From Streptomyces sp. NRRL F-2580 (GTDB taxonomy: Bacteria > Actinomycetota > Actinomycetes > Streptomycetales > Streptomycetaceae): a stretch of 64,000 bases of DNA. The DNA is taken from NCBI RefSeq assembly GCF_000720115.1, contig NZ_JOIR01000010.1:62001-126000 (forward strand), in the 5' to 3' direction. Of the stretch, positions 27,786 through 40,016 are shown piece after piece. Numbering within the stretch: position 1 is the first letter of the stretch; each line of letters opens with the position of its first letter. The notes below the pieces were generated by a model. That model searched no databases, was not told where the DNA came from, and saw only the letters and a program-made list of their open reading frames with translations. Both the position numbers and the translations under genes were made by a program.

Positions 27786-30286
27786 CCGTCACCACTACGG
27801 CCGCCTCCGGAGGAGACGCGGCCGTTCCGCCCGCGGACCTGGTGTCGCTGACCATCGACGGTGCCGAGCTGTCCGTGCCCAAGGGCACCCTCGTCATCCG
27901 GGCCGCCGAACAGCTCGGCATCGAGATCCCCCGGTTCTGCGACCACCCCCTCCTCTCCCCCGCCGGCGCCTGCCGCCAGTGCATCGTCGAGGTCGAGGGC
28001 CAGCGCAAGCCGATGGCCTCCTGCACCATCACCTGCACCGACGGCATGGTCGTCAAGACCCAGCTGACCTCCGAGGTCGCCGACAAGGCCCAGCGCGGGG
28101 TGATGGAGCTGCTGCTCATCAACCACCCGCTGGACTGCCCGGTCTGCGACAAGGGCGGCGAGTGCCCGCTGCAGAACCAGGCGATGTCGCACGGCAACGC
28201 CGAATCGCGGTTCGAGGGCAGGAAGCGCACCTACGAGAAGCCGGTCCCGATCTCCACGCAGGTGCTGCTGGACCGCGAGCGCTGCGTGCTGTGCGCCCGC
28301 TGCACCCGCTTCTCCAACGAGATCGCCGGCGACCCGATGATCGAGCTGCTGGAACGCGGCGCGCTCCAGCAGGTCGGCACCGGCGAAGGCGACCCCTTCG
28401 AGTCGTACTTCTCCGGCAACACCATCCAGATCTGCCCGGTCGGCGCCCTCACCTCGACCGCGTACCGGTTCCGCTCCCGCCCGTTCGACCTCGTCTCCTC
28501 CCCGAGCGTGTGCGAGCACTGCGCGGGCGGCTGCGCGACCCGTACCGACCACCGCCGCGGCAAGGTGCTGCGCCGCCTCGCCGCGGAGGACCCCGAGGTC
28601 AACGAGGAGTGGGTCTGCGACAAGGGGCGGTTCGCCTTCCGATACGCCCAGCAGCGCGACCGCTTGGAAACCCCGCTGGTGCGCAACTCCGCCGGGGTGC
28701 TGGAGCCGGCGAGCTGGCCCGAGGCCCTGGAGGCCGCGGCCAACGGGCTCGCCGCCGCGCGCGGCCGGGCCGGGGTGCTCACCGGCGGCCGGCTGACCGT
28801 CGAGGACGCCTACGCGTACGCCAAGTTCGCCCGGGTCGTGCTCGACACCAACGACATCGACTTCCGGGCCCGCGTGCACAGTGCGGAGGAGGCCGAGTTC
28901 CTGGCCGCCACCGTCGCCGGCACCGGCAAGGACCTCGACGGCAGGGGCGTCACCAACGCCTCGCTGGAGGCGGCCCCGGCCGTCCTCCTCGTCGGCATCG
29001 AGGCGGAGGAGGAGGCCCCCGGCGTCTTCCTGCGGCTGCGCAAGGCCCACCGCAAGCACAAGCAGCGGACCTTCGCCCTCGCCCCGTTCGCCACCCGCGG
29101 CCTGGAGAAGACGGGCGGCACGCTGCTGGCCGCCGCCCCCGGCACCGAGCCGGAGTGGCTGGACGCACTGGCCTCCCGGACCGGCCTGGAGGCCGGCGGG
29201 CCCGCGGCCGCCGACGCGCTGCGCGCGCCCGGCGCCGTCATCGTGGTCGGGGAGCGGCTCGCCGGGGTTCCCGGCGCGCTGTCCGCCGCCGTACGGGCGG
29301 CCGCCGCGACCGGCGCGAAGCTGGTGTGGATCCCGCGCCGGGCCGGTGAGCGGGCCGCCGTCGAGGCGGGCGCGCTGCCGTCCCTGCTGCCGGGCGGCCG
29401 CCCGGCCACCGACCCGCGGGCCCGCGACGAGGTCGCCACCGCCTGGGGCCTGGACGAGCTCCCGCACCGCTACGGCCGCGACACCGGCCAGATCGTCGAG
29501 GCCGCGGCCTCCCGCGAGCTCTCGGCCCTGCTGGTCGCGGGCGTCGAGGTGAGCGACCTGCCGGATCCGGTCCGCGCGCGGATCGCCCTCCAGGAGGCCT
29601 TCGTGGTCTCCCTGGAGCTGCGGCCCGGCGAGGTCACCGCCCACGCGGACGTGGTCCTCCCGGTCGCCGCAGTGGCCGAGAAGGCCGGCGCGTTCATCAA
29701 CTGGGAGGGCAGGGTCCGCCCCTTCGAGGCGGCGCTCAAGCCTGACCAGATGACCCGCCGGCTCGCCCCGGCCGACGCCCGCGTGCTCCACATGCTGGCC
29801 GACGCCGCCGACCGGCCGATCGCGCTGCCCGACGTGCACGCCGTACGCCGGGAGCTCGACGCGCTCGGCCCGTGGGCCGGCGAGCGCGCCGCCGAACAGT
29901 CCGCCGACACCGCGCCGCTGCCCCGCCCGGGCATCGGCGAGGCGGTCCTCGCGGGCCATCGGCTCCTCCTCGACCTGGGCCGGCTCCAGGAGGGCGACGA
30001 GGCCCTGGCCGGCACCCGGCACGAGGCGAGCGCCCGGCTGTCGGCCGCCACGGCCGCCGAGACGGGCGTCAAGGACGGCGACGTCCTCGCGGTGACCGGG
30101 CCGGCCGGCTCCGTGGAACTCCCGCTGCGGATCACCGAGATGCCCGACCGCGTGGTCTGGCTCCCGCTGAACTCCACCGGCTCCGGCGTCCTCGCCGACG
30201 CCGGCGCCCGCCCGGGCAGCCTCGTACGCATCGGCCCGGCGACCCCGGCCGGCGCCGGCGACACCACTGCGGAGGTGGACGCGTGA
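27782..30286 (+). CDS. nuoG: NADH-quinone oxidoreductase subunit G
   Basis: 834 residues from ATG 27782. The N-terminal ferredoxin domain has Cys ligands in R-F-C-D-H-P and A-G-A-C-R-Q-C; further clusters are marked by [24 protein letters not shown] and [14 protein letters not shown] with a later W-V-C-D-K-G provides the extra cluster N7 found in some bacteria. The rest is a molybdopterin-oxidoreductase-like domain without cofactor, of relaxed sequence. It is the largest soluble subunit. Confidence 0.96.
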
Positions 30287-31650
30287 ACGCGGTACACGGT
30301 GACTTCGTACAACTGGCCGCGGAGGACCTGTCCCTGTTCGGCCGGGACGTCTGGTGGCTCGTCGTCCTCAAGGCGGTGTTCTGCTTCGCCTTCCTGATGG
30401 TGACCGTGCTCTTCTCCATCGTGTGGGAGCGCAAGGTCGTCGCCTGGATGCAGCTGCGCATCGGCCCCAACCGGCACGGCCCCTGGGGCATGCTCCAGTC
30501 GCTCGCCGACGGCGTGAAGCTGATGCTCAAGGAAGACCTCATCGTCAAGCGGGCCGACAAGGTGGTCTACGTCCTGGCCCCGATCATCGCGGCGATCCCG
30601 GCCTTCATGGCCATCGCGGTGATCCCCTTCGGGCCCGCGGACGACCAGGTCTCCATCTTCGGCCAGCGCACCAGCATGCAGCTGACCGACCTGCCCATCG
30701 CGATGCTCTACATCCTCGCGGTGGCCTCGGTCGGCATCTACGGCATCGTGCTGGCGGGCTGGTCCTCCGGCTCCACGTACCCGCTCCTCGGCGGACTGCG
30801 CTCCTGCGCGCAGATGATCTCCTACGAGATCGCCATGGGCGCGGCCTTCGCCTCGGTCTTCCTCTACTCCGGATCGATGTCGACCTCCGCGATCGTCGAG
30901 GCGCAGGAGGACCGCTGGTTCATCGTCCTGCTGCCGGTGTCCTTCATCATCTACGTCGTCACGATGGTCGGCGAGACGAACCGCGCCCCCTTCGACATGC
31001 CGGAGTCCGAGGGCGACCTCGTCGGCGGCTTCAACACCGAGTACTCGTCGATCAAGTTCGCGCTGTTCATGCTGGCCGAGTACGTCAACATGGTCACCGT
31101 CTCGGCGGTCTCGGTCACCCTCTTCCTGGGCGGCTGGCGGGCCCCGTACCCGATCAGCACCTTCTGGGAGGGCGCGAACCACGGCTGGTGGCCGATGCTC
31201 TGGTTCGTCCTCAAGGTGCAGCTGCTGCTGTTCTTCTTCATCTGGCTGCGCGGCACGCTGCCGCGCGTGCGCTACGACCAGCTGATGAAGCTCGGCTGGA
31301 AGGTGCTGATCCCGGTCTCCGTGGTCTGGCTGATGCTGGTCGCGACCGTCCGCGCGCTGCGCAACGAGGCGTACGACTTCAGCGAGATCGTCCTCTACGT
31401 CGGCGGCGGAGTCGTGGCGATCCTGCTGCTCTCCTTCGTCGCGGACCTCTTCCGTGACAAGCGCGAGAAGGCGCAGGCCGCCAAGGCCGTCGACGACGCC
31501 GCGCCCTTCGACCCGCTGGCGGGCGGATTCCCCGTACCGCCCAAGCCCGGCCAGCACCTGGCACCCGTACCCCGCAGGCGGCCTCGCAGCGAGCGGGAGC
31601 TGATTGTCAGTGGCGGGACGAATACTGAGAGTGACCGAGAGGAGGCTTGA
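30283..31650 (+). CDS. nuoH: NADH-quinone oxidoreductase subunit H
   Basis: 455 residues from GTG 30283 (4-nt overlap with nuoG). About eight transmembrane helices; signatures are [31 protein letters not shown] and [13 protein letters not shown]. NuoH joins the arms and forms part of the quinone tunnel. The C-terminus carries about 70 hydrophilic, Lys/Pro-rich residues beyond the last helix. Confidence 0.96.
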   Translation: MNAVHGDFVQLAAEDLSLFGRDVWWLVVLKAVFCFAFLMVTVLFSIVWERKVVAWMQLRIGPNRHGPWGMLQSLADGVKLMLKEDLIVKRADKVVYVLAPIIAAIPAFMAIAVIPFGPADDQVSIFGQRTSMQLTDLPIAMLYILAVASVGIYGIVLAGWSSGSTYPLLGGLRSCAQMISYEIAMGAAFASVFLYSGSMSTSAIVEAQEDRWFIVLLPVSFIIYVVTMVGETNRAPFDMPESEGDLVGGFNTEYSSIKFALFMLAEYVNMVTVSAVSVTLFLGGWRAPYPISTFWEGANHGWWPMLWFVLKVQLLLFFFIWLRGTLPRVRYDQLMKLGWKVLIPVSVVWLMLVATVRALRNEAYDFSEIVLYVGGGVVAILLLSFVADLFRDKREKAQAAKAVDDAAPFDPLAGGFPVPPKPGQHLAPVPRRRPRSERELIVSGGTNTESDREEA

Positions 31651-31653
31651 GAG

Positions 31654-32265
31654 ATGTCCGACGACGACAAGTGGCAGAACCCGGTGGCGGGCTTCGGCGT
31701 GACCTTCAAGGCCATGTTCAAGAAGCGCCTCACCGAGCAGTACCCGGAGCAGCAGAAGACGACCGCCCCGCGCTTCCACGGACGGCATCAGCTCAACCGG
31801 CACCCCGACGGTCTGGAGAAGTGCATCGGGTGTGAGCTGTGCGCCTGGGCCTGTCCCGCCGACGCGATCTACGTGGAGGGCGCGGACAACACCGAGGAGG
31901 AGCGCTACTCCCCGGGCGAGCGGTACGGCGCCGTCTACCAGATCAACTACGCCCGCTGCATCCTGTGCGGGCTGTGCGTCGAGGCGTGCCCGACCCGGGC
32001 CCTGACCATGACGAACGAGTTCGAACTGGCCGACGTCAGCCGTGAGTCGCTCATCTACACCAAGGAGCAGCTGCTCGCCGGCCTCACCGAGGGCATGGTC
32101 GAGGCTCCGCACGCGATGTACCCCGGCACGGAGGACACCGACTACTACCGCGGGCAGGTGACGGGGGCCGCCCCCGGCACGGTCCGCCAGGTCGCGGTCA
32201 CCAAGGGCGAGAAGCCCGTGGACGAGCCGGTCCAGGCGTCCAAGGCCGAGGAGGCGCAGGCGTGA
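31654..32265 (+). CDS. nuoI: NADH-quinone oxidoreductase subunit I
   Basis: 203 residues from ATG 31654 with GAGGAGG 8 nt upstream. Two ferredoxin motifs, [12 protein letters not shown] and [12 protein letters not shown], bind clusters N6a and N6b that pass electrons to N2 in NuoB. The C-terminal part (Y-Y-R-G-Q-V and an acidic tail) is longer than in many homologues. It overlaps nuoJ by 4 nt. Confidence 0.96.
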   Translation: MSDDDKWQNPVAGFGVTFKAMFKKRLTEQYPEQQKTTAPRFHGRHQLNRHPDGLEKCIGCELCAWACPADAIYVEGADNTEEERYSPGERYGAVYQINYARCILCGLCVEACPTRALTMTNEFELADVSRESLIYTKEQLLAGLTEGMVEAPHAMYPGTEDTDYYRGQVTGAAPGTVRQVAVTKGEKPVDEPVQASKAEEAQA

Positions 32266-33068
32266 GCACCACCGCGGCAAGCCTCACCTCCACCGGCGAG
32301 GCCGTGCAGTTCTGGGTCCTCGGCACGGTCGCCGTCATCGGCGCCCTGGCCACGATCCTGATGAAGAAGGCCGTGCACAGCGCCCTCAGCCTGGCCGGGA
32401 CGATGATCATCCTGGCGGTCTTCTACCTCGCCAACGGGGCGTACTTCCTGGGCGTCGTCCAGGTCATCGTCTACACCGGCGCGATCATGATGCTCTTCCT
32501 CTTCGTGGTCATGCTCGTCGGCGTCACCGCCGCCGACTCCCTGAAGGAGACCATCAAGGGGCAGCGCTGGCTGGCCGCCCTGTGCGGGCTGGGCTTCGGC
32601 ATCCTGCTGATCGCCGGCATCGGCAACGCCAAGCTCACCCACTTCAACGGACTCGGCCGGATCAACTCCGCCGGACACGTCGAGGGCCTGGCACAGCTGA
32701 TCTTCACCAAGTACGTCTTCGCCTTCGAGATCACCGGCGCGCTGCTGATCACCGCGGCCGTCGGCGCGATGGTGCTCACCCACCGCGAGCGCACCGAACG
32801 GGCCGCCACCCAGCGCGAGCTGGCCGAGAAGCGCGTCCGCGAGGGCGTGCAGCTCCCGCCGCTGCCCGCGCCCGGCGTCTACGCCCGGCACAACGCGGTG
32901 GACGTGGCCGGTCTGCTGCCGGACGGCACCCCGTCCGAGCTGACGGTCAGCAAGACGCTGCGCGCCCGCGGCCAGATCCGTGACGTGTCGAGCGAGGCGC
33001 TGAACGACCTGAAGGCGCTGGAGCAGGCGTCGGCGGAGCGCCTCGGCCGCGAGGAGGCATCCAAGTGA
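32262..33068 (+). CDS. nuoJ: NADH-quinone oxidoreductase subunit J
   Basis: 268 residues from GTG 32262. Five transmembrane helices with [17 protein letters not shown] in helix 3, which holds the pi-bulge that rearranges during turnover. A hydrophilic C-terminal segment of about 90 residues extends beyond the helices, as in other actinobacterial NuoJ. Overlaps nuoK by 4 nt. Confidence 0.95.
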   Translation: MSTTAASLTSTGEAVQFWVLGTVAVIGALATILMKKAVHSALSLAGTMIILAVFYLANGAYFLGVVQVIVYTGAIMMLFLFVVMLVGVTAADSLKETIKGQRWLAALCGLGFGILLIAGIGNAKLTHFNGLGRINSAGHVEGLAQLIFTKYVFAFEITGALLITAAVGAMVLTHRERTERAATQRELAEKRVREGVQLPPLPAPGVYARHNAVDVAGLLPDGTPSELTVSKTLRARGQIRDVSSEALNDLKALEQASAERLGREEASK

Positions 33069-33364
33069 ATCCGGTCAACTACCTGTACCTGGCGGCCCTG
33101 CTGTTCACCATCGGCGCGACCGGCGTGCTGATCCGCAGGAACGCGATCGTGCTGTTCATGTGCGTCGAGCTGATGCTCAACGCCTGCAACCTCGCCTTCG
33201 TCGCCTTCTCGCGGATGCACGGCAACCTCGACGGCCAGATCATCGCGTTCTTCACGATGGTCGTCGCCGCCGCGGAGGTCGTGGTCGGCCTGGCGATCAT
33301 CGTGTCGCTGTTCCGTACCCGCCACTCGGCCTCGGTCGACGACGCCAGCCTGATGAAGCTGTAA
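33065..33364 (+). CDS. nuoK: NADH-quinone oxidoreductase subunit K
   Basis: 99 residues from GTG 33065. Three helices containing the conserved membrane glutamates in C-V-E-L-M-L-N-A and A-A-A-E-V-V-V-G, which take part in proton transfer. Standard length for the MrpC-like subunit. Confidence 0.96.
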   Translation: MNPVNYLYLAALLFTIGATGVLIRRNAIVLFMCVELMLNACNLAFVAFSRMHGNLDGQIIAFFTMVVAAAEVVVGLAIIVSLFRTRHSASVDDASLMKL

Positions 33365-33373
33365 GGGGTCGCT

Positions 33374-35314
<1,941 letters not shown>

Positions 35315-35315
35315 A

Positions 35316-36908
35316 ATGAGTTTCCCGCTTCTGACGGTGACGGCCGCGGTCCCCGCGGCCGGCGCGATCCTGACGGCGGCCGTCCCGGCCGCCCGCAGGA
35401 CTGCCGCCAAGTGGCTCGCGCTGTTCTTCTCGCTGGCGACACTGGCCCTGGCCGTGCTCGTCGCGGTCCGCTTCGACCCCGGTGGCGACCGCTACCAGCT
35501 CACCGAATCCCGCCCCTGGATCGCCGACTTCGGCGTCCGCTACGAACTGGGCGTCGACGGGATCGGGGTGGTCCTCATCGGGCTCACCGCGCTCCTGATC
35601 CCCTTCGTGATCGCGGCCGGCTGGCACGACGCCGACCCCCTGGAGACCAAGAGCTCCCGGTGGCGGCCGACCCAGGGCTTCTTCGCCCTGATCCTGCTGG
35701 TCGAGGCGATGGTGATCATCTCCTTCGAGGCCACCGACGTCTTCCTCTTCTACATCTTCTTCGAAGCCATGCTCATCCCGATGTACTTCCTCATCGGCGG
35801 CTTCGGGGACCGGGCGCATTCCGGTACCGACGAGAACGCGGCCGCGCAGCGCTCGTACGCGGCGGTCAAGTTCCTCCTCTACAACCTGGTCGGCGGCCTG
35901 ATCATGCTGGCCGCCGTCATCGGGCTGTACGTGGTCGCCGGGAACTTCTCGCTCCAGGAGATCACCGCCGCCCGCGCCGCGGGCACGCTCGACATGGCGA
36001 CCAACACCGAGCGGCTGCTCTTCCTCGGCTTCTTCTTCGCCTTCGCGGTGAAGGCCCCGCTGTGGCCGCTGCACACCTGGCTGCCGAACGCGATGGGCGA
36101 GTCCACCGCCCCGGTGGCCGTCCTGATCACCGCGGTCGTCGACAAGGTCGGCACCTTCGCGATGCTCCGCTTCTGTCTCGGGCTCTTCCCGGACGCCAGC
36201 AAGTGGGCCACGCCGGTGATCCTGGTCCTGGCCCTGATCAGCATCGTCTACGGGGCGCTGGTCGCGGTCGGTCAGCGGGACATCAAGCGGCTGGTCGCCT
36301 ACGCCTCGATCTCGCACTTCGGCTTCATCATCCTGGGCATCTTCGCGATGACCTCCCAAGGCCAGTCCGGCGCCACCCTCTACATGGTCAACCACGGCCT
36401 GTCGACGGCGGCGCTGATGCTGGTGGCCGGCTTCCTGATCTCGCGGCGCGGCTCGCGGCTCATCGCCGACTACGGAGGCGTCCAGAAGGTGGCCCCGGTC
36501 CTCGCCGGCACCTTCCTGATCGGCGGCCTCGCCACCCTCTCGCTGCCGGGCCTCGCGCCCTTCGTCAGCGAGTTCCTGGTCCTGGTCGGCACGTTCGCCC
36601 GGTACCCGGTCGTCGGCATCATCGCCACCGTCGGCATCGTGCTCGCCGCGCTCTACACGCTGGTGCTCTACCAGCGCACGATGACCGGCCCCGTGAAGGA
36701 GGAGGTCCGCACGATGCCGGACCTGCGCCTGCGGGAGCTGCTGGTGGTCGCCCCGCTGATCGCGCTGCTGATCGGGCTGGGCGTCTACCCGAAGGTGCTC
36801 ACCGACATCGTCAACCCGGCGGTGGAGCACACCATGTCGGACGTGAAGCAGACGGACCCGAAGCCCGAGGTGGCTGTCGAGGCCAAGAACGGGGAGGCGG
36901 CGAAGTGA
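35316..36908 (+). CDS. nuoM: NADH-quinone oxidoreductase subunit M
   Basis: 530 residues from ATG 35316, 1 nt after nuoL. An antiporter-like subunit with about 14 helices; signatures are F-Y-I-F-F-E-A-M-L-I-P-M-Y, W-P-L-H-T-W-L-P-N-A-M-G-E-S-T-A-P-V and D-I-K-R-L-V-A-Y-A-S-I-S-H. The conserved Glu in F-F-E-A and Lys in V-K-A-P-L-W belong to the proton channel. It overlaps nuoN by 4 nt. Confidence 0.96.
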   Translation: MSFPLLTVTAAVPAAGAILTAAVPAARRTAAKWLALFFSLATLALAVLVAVRFDPGGDRYQLTESRPWIADFGVRYELGVDGIGVVLIGLTALLIPFVIAAGWHDADPLETKSSRWRPTQGFFALILLVEAMVIISFEATDVFLFYIFFEAMLIPMYFLIGGFGDRAHSGTDENAAAQRSYAAVKFLLYNLVGGLIMLAAVIGLYVVAGNFSLQEITAARAAGTLDMATNTERLLFLGFFFAFAVKAPLWPLHTWLPNAMGESTAPVAVLITAVVDKVGTFAMLRFCLGLFPDASKWATPVILVLALISIVYGALVAVGQRDIKRLVAYASISHFGFIILGIFAMTSQGQSGATLYMVNHGLSTAALMLVAGFLISRRGSRLIADYGGVQKVAPVLAGTFLIGGLATLSLPGLAPFVSEFLVLVGTFARYPVVGIIATVGIVLAALYTLVLYQRTMTGPVKEEVRTMPDLRLRELLVVAPLIALLIGLGVYPKVLTDIVNPAVEHTMSDVKQTDPKPEVAVEAKNGEAAK

Positions 36909-38560
36909 GCACAGTGACTTCCGCCCACAGCCTGTGGACACTGGCGGCCGAGGCACCGGTCGACCGGATCCCGGCACCGACCATCGAGTACGCACAGCTC
37001 GCACCCACGCTGATCGTGGTGGGCGCGGCGGTCCTCGGGATCCTCGTGGAGGCCTTCGTGCCCCGCAAGTCCCGTTACTACGTGCAGGTGTTCCTCGCCG
37101 TGGCGGCGCTGGCCTCGGCCTTCGCAGCGGTCGTCGGCCTCGCGGCCGGCGGGTACGGGTCGACGAAGGCCCACATCGCCGCGATGGGCGCCGTCGCCGT
37201 CGACGGTCCGGCGCTGTTCCTGCAGGGCACCATCCTGCTGGCCTCGGTCGTCGCGATCTTCACCTTCGCCGAGCGGCGCCTCGACCCGGCCGCGCACGGC
37301 AACCGGGTGGACTCCTTCGCCGCCCAGGCGGCGTCCGTACCGGGCAGCGACAGCGAGAAGGCCGCCGTCAAGGCGGGCTTCACCACCACCGAGGTCTTCC
37401 CGCTGGCCCTGTTCGCGATCGCCGGGATGCTGATCTTCCCGGCGGCCACCGACCTGCTGACGCTGTTCGTCGCGCTGGAGGTCTTCTCCCTCCCGCTGTA
37501 CCTGCTCTGTGCCGTCGCCCGCCGCCAGCGGCTGATGTCGCAGGAGGCCGCGGTGAAGTACTTCCTGCTGGGCGCCTTCTCCTCCGCCTTCCTCCTCTTC
37601 GGCATCGCGCTGCTCTACGGGTACGCGGGCTCGGTCTCGTACGCGGTGATCGCCGACGTGGTCGACGGCACGGTCACGAAGATCGACCCGGCGCTGGCCT
37701 CCACCATGGGCAATGACGCGCTGCTGCTGATCGGCGGCGCGCTGATCCTCATGGGCCTGCTCTTCAAGGTCGGCGCGGTCCCGTTCCACATGTGGACCCC
37801 GGACGTCTACCAGGGCGCCCCGACCCCGGTCACCGGCTTCATGGCCGCCGCCACGAAGGTCGCCGCGTTCGGCGCCCTGCTGCGGCTGCTGTACGTGGTG
37901 CTGCCGGGCCTGCGGTGGGACTGGCGGCCGGTGATGTGGGCGATCGCCATCGTCACGATGCTGGCGGGCGCGGTCATCGCCGTGACCCAGACCGACGTCA
38001 AGCGGCTCCTCGCCTACTCCTCGATCGCGCACGCGGGCTTCATCCTGGCCGGTGTGATCGCTACCTCGGCGCAGGGCGTCCAGTCCGTCCTCTTCTACCT
38101 GGGCGCGTACTCCTTCGTGACGATCGGCGCCTTCGCGGTGGTCACACTGGTGCGCGACGCGGGCGGCGAGGCGACGCACCTGTCCAAGTGGGCGGGGCTG
38201 GGCCGGCGTTCGCCGCTGACGGCGGCCGTCTTCGCGGTGTTCCTGCTGGCCTTCGCCGGCATCCCGCTGACGTCGGGCTTCACGGGCAAGTTCGCCGTGT
38301 TCCGGGCGGCGGCGGAGGGCGGCGCGGGCGCGCTGGTCGTGGTCGGTGTCCTCTCGTCCGCGATCGCCGCGTTCTTCTACATCCGGGTGATCGTCCTGAT
38401 GTTCTTCAGCGAGCCGAAGGCCGACGGCCCGACGGTGGCGGTCCCCTCGCCACTGACGATGACCACCATCGCGGTGGGCGTCGCGGTCACCGTGGTCCTG
38501 GGCGTGGCTCCGCAGTACTTCCTGGACCTGGCCGGGCAGGCGAGCACGTTCGTCCGCTGA
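36905..38560 (+). CDS. nuoN: NADH-quinone oxidoreductase subunit N
   Basis: 551 residues from GTG 36905. The third antiporter-like subunit: L-E-V-F-S-L-P-L-Y, F-K-V-G-A-V-P-F-H-M-W-T-P-D-V-Y-Q-G-A-P-T-P-V-T and D-V-K-R-L-L-A-Y-S-S-I-A-H-A-G. An insert of about 50 residues between early helices (residues about 125-165, hydrophilic, Ala/Asp-rich) is longer than in enterobacterial NuoN. It is the last gene of the operon, followed by a strong hairpin. Confidence 0.96.
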   Translation: MSTVTSAHSLWTLAAEAPVDRIPAPTIEYAQLAPTLIVVGAAVLGILVEAFVPRKSRYYVQVFLAVAALASAFAAVVGLAAGGYGSTKAHIAAMGAVAVDGPALFLQGTILLASVVAIFTFAERRLDPAAHGNRVDSFAAQAASVPGSDSEKAAVKAGFTTTEVFPLALFAIAGMLIFPAATDLLTLFVALEVFSLPLYLLCAVARRQRLMSQEAAVKYFLLGAFSSAFLLFGIALLYGYAGSVSYAVIADVVDGTVTKIDPALASTMGNDALLLIGGALILMGLLFKVGAVPFHMWTPDVYQGAPTPVTGFMAAATKVAAFGALLRLLYVVLPGLRWDWRPVMWAIAIVTMLAGAVIAVTQTDVKRLLAYSSIAHAGFILAGVIATSAQGVQSVLFYLGAYSFVTIGAFAVVTLVRDAGGEATHLSKWAGLGRRSPLTAAVFAVFLLAFAGIPLTSGFTGKFAVFRAAAEGGAGALVVVGVLSSAIAAFFYIRVIVLMFFSEPKADGPTVAVPSPLTMTTIAVGVAVTVVLGVAPQYFLDLAGQASTFVR

Positions 38561-38578
38561 CCGGTTCGCCGTACGGAC

Positions 38579-38610
38579 AGGGCCCGGCCCCCTTCGGGGA
38601 GCCGGGCCCT
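38579..38610 (+). terminator. Terminator of the nuo operon
   Basis: AGGGCCCGGC (38579-38588) plus CCCC pairs with GGGG and GCCGGGCCCT (38601-38610) around a TTCG tetraloop, with one bulged A. It begins 18 nt after the nuoN stop and ends close to the stop of the convergent Uma2-like gene, which it may also serve. Confidence 0.85.
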
Positions 38611-38625
38611 TCGCCGTTGCACGGG

Positions 38626-39246
38626 CTACTTCTCCGGACGGTGCCGGGGTGTGATCGCCGTGAGGTCGACATCGATGGTGAACGGTACAGAGACCTTCAG
38701 CCGGTCGTGGAAGATCCCCGTCGCGACGTAGGCGCCCGTGGCGGGATCCAACTCGTAGACGTAGACCACAGCACGTCCGTCCTTGTTCTCGACCCGCCAG
38801 AAGTGGACGATCCCGGCCCTGGCGTACTTCAACGGCTTGGTTTCGCGGTCACGTCCGACCGAGTCGGGGGAGACCACCTCGATGGCCAGCACCACTGCCT
38901 CGGCAGGGAACCGGGTCTGTTCCAGATCGTCTACGACGTCGGTGCGTACGACCACCACGTCCGGCTCGGGCCGATTCCGTTTGTCGATGTCGATCGTGAA
39001 CTCGCGAAAGATCTCGAAGTCGGCCGGGGCCGCCGACCGCAACTGCCACTTGAACAAGTCGATCGCTCGCTCGTGGAAGATGCTCTGCGGACTCACGAAG
39101 ACCAGGCTCCCGTCGATCAGCTCCGTGTGCGGAGGCAGATTCGGTAGCGTGTCCAGGTCGTCCGCTGTCCAGCCACCCGCAGGCGGGATGGGCCAGCGGG
39201 GTCCCGGCTCCGGCTCAGGCGGCGGCGCTGCGGGTTCGACGCTCAT
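38626..39246 (-). CDS. Uma2/DUF820 family putative restriction-like endonuclease
   Basis: 206 residues from ATG 39246, preferred to ATG 39258 because GGGAG sits 6 nt before it. The Uma2 family has a PD-(D/E)xK nuclease fold: Glu in H-T-E-L-I-D-G, Asp in R-P-E-P-D-V-V-V-V, and L-A-I-E-V-V-S-P-D-S with a following Lys in E-T-K-P-L-K-Y-A, then W-R-V-E. All expected catalytic positions are present. The family is multiplied in streptomycetes and cyanobacteria and its role is not settled. The Pro-rich N-terminal 30 residues are probably disordered. Confidence 0.85.
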   Translation of the reverse strand: MSVEPAAPPPEPEPGPRWPIPPAGGWTADDLDTLPNLPPHTELIDGSLVFVSPQSIFHERAIDLFKWQLRSAAPADFEIFREFTIDIDKRNRPEPDVVVVRTDVVDDLEQTRFPAEAVVLAIEVVSPDSVGRDRETKPLKYARAGIVHFWRVENKDGRAVVYVYELDPATGAYVATGIFHDRLKVSVPFTIDVDLTAITPRHRPEK

Positions 39247-39316
39247 CAGTGCTCCCATGGGGCAGAGTCTCGCGAGTGCGTTCAGCGTATCGCCGGAGTT
39301 CTCGCGAAAAGCCGCC

Positions 39317-39895
39317 CTACGGGTGAGTCATATGCGCGGGGCACTTGAGGGCCGGGTTCCAGTTGTGGAAGCGGCCGGCCGGGTTCTTCTTGTACGCCCA
39401 CATGTGCAGGTCGTAGTGCTTGGGCATGCCCGCCCAGTGGCCCGGCATCGGGCCGTCGAAGGGCAGCCCGAACATGCTCGGACGGTCGTCGGCGGTCTTC
39501 AGGTCCTGGTCCCGGTCGGTGTACATCCACTCCACGGTCTGCAGCTTGCGGCGGCCGTTGTGGTCCTTCTCGGTGCTGTAGAGGAGCGCGGTCGGCCTGG
39601 CCGGGTCCATCGAGCCCCAGTTGGCCTGCTTGACGTAGTGGTAGCCCATCGAGCCCACCCCGAACGGGTTGGTCATGCAGGACTCGCCCTTCGGGACGTA
39701 CCCGTCCTTGAGGGCCTCCCGCTCGTCCACGTACTTGGCCGTCACTGCGATGGCCACCGCCATGTCCTTCATGGCCTTGGCATCGCGCGGGTCGGGGGCG
39801 GGCCCCTCGACCCCGTGCGCCGGAGCCACGGCGGCCAGGCCGAGCGACAGGGCGGCCGCACAGGTGAGGGCGGTCTTCAGACTGCGTACGGACAT
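39317..39895 (-). CDS. Secreted protein of unknown function with conserved His/Trp motifs
   Basis: 192 residues from ATG 39895. A signal peptide cleaves near A-P-A-H-G (residue 28). The mature domain has G-Y-H-Y-V, D-G-P-M-P-G-H-W-A-G-M-P, K-H-Y-D-L-H-M-W and W-N-P-A-L-K-C-P-A-H, plus one Cys pair. The histidines suggest a metal site. No named family was recognised. It follows the HEAT-flavoprotein gene on the same strand after 121 bp, so may or may not be read with that cluster. Confidence 0.7.
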   Translation of the reverse strand: MSVRSLKTALTCAAALSLGLAAVAPAHGVEGPAPDPRDAKAMKDMAVAIAVTAKYVDEREALKDGYVPKGESCMTNPFGVGSMGYHYVKQANWGSMDPARPTALLYSTEKDHNGRRKLQTVEWMYTDRDQDLKTADDRPSMFGLPFDGPMPGHWAGMPKHYDLHMWAYKKNPAGRFHNWNPALKCPAHMTHP

Positions 39896-40016
39896 GGCGG
39901 CGGCTCCTGGCGGTGGGGGTACGGGGTACGGGTTCCCGCTTCGGTTCGTCCGTCCACCATCCCGGCCCGTCCGGTCCGCCGCACGCGGCGCGCCTCCGAA
40001 CGGGGCCACCGTGCCC

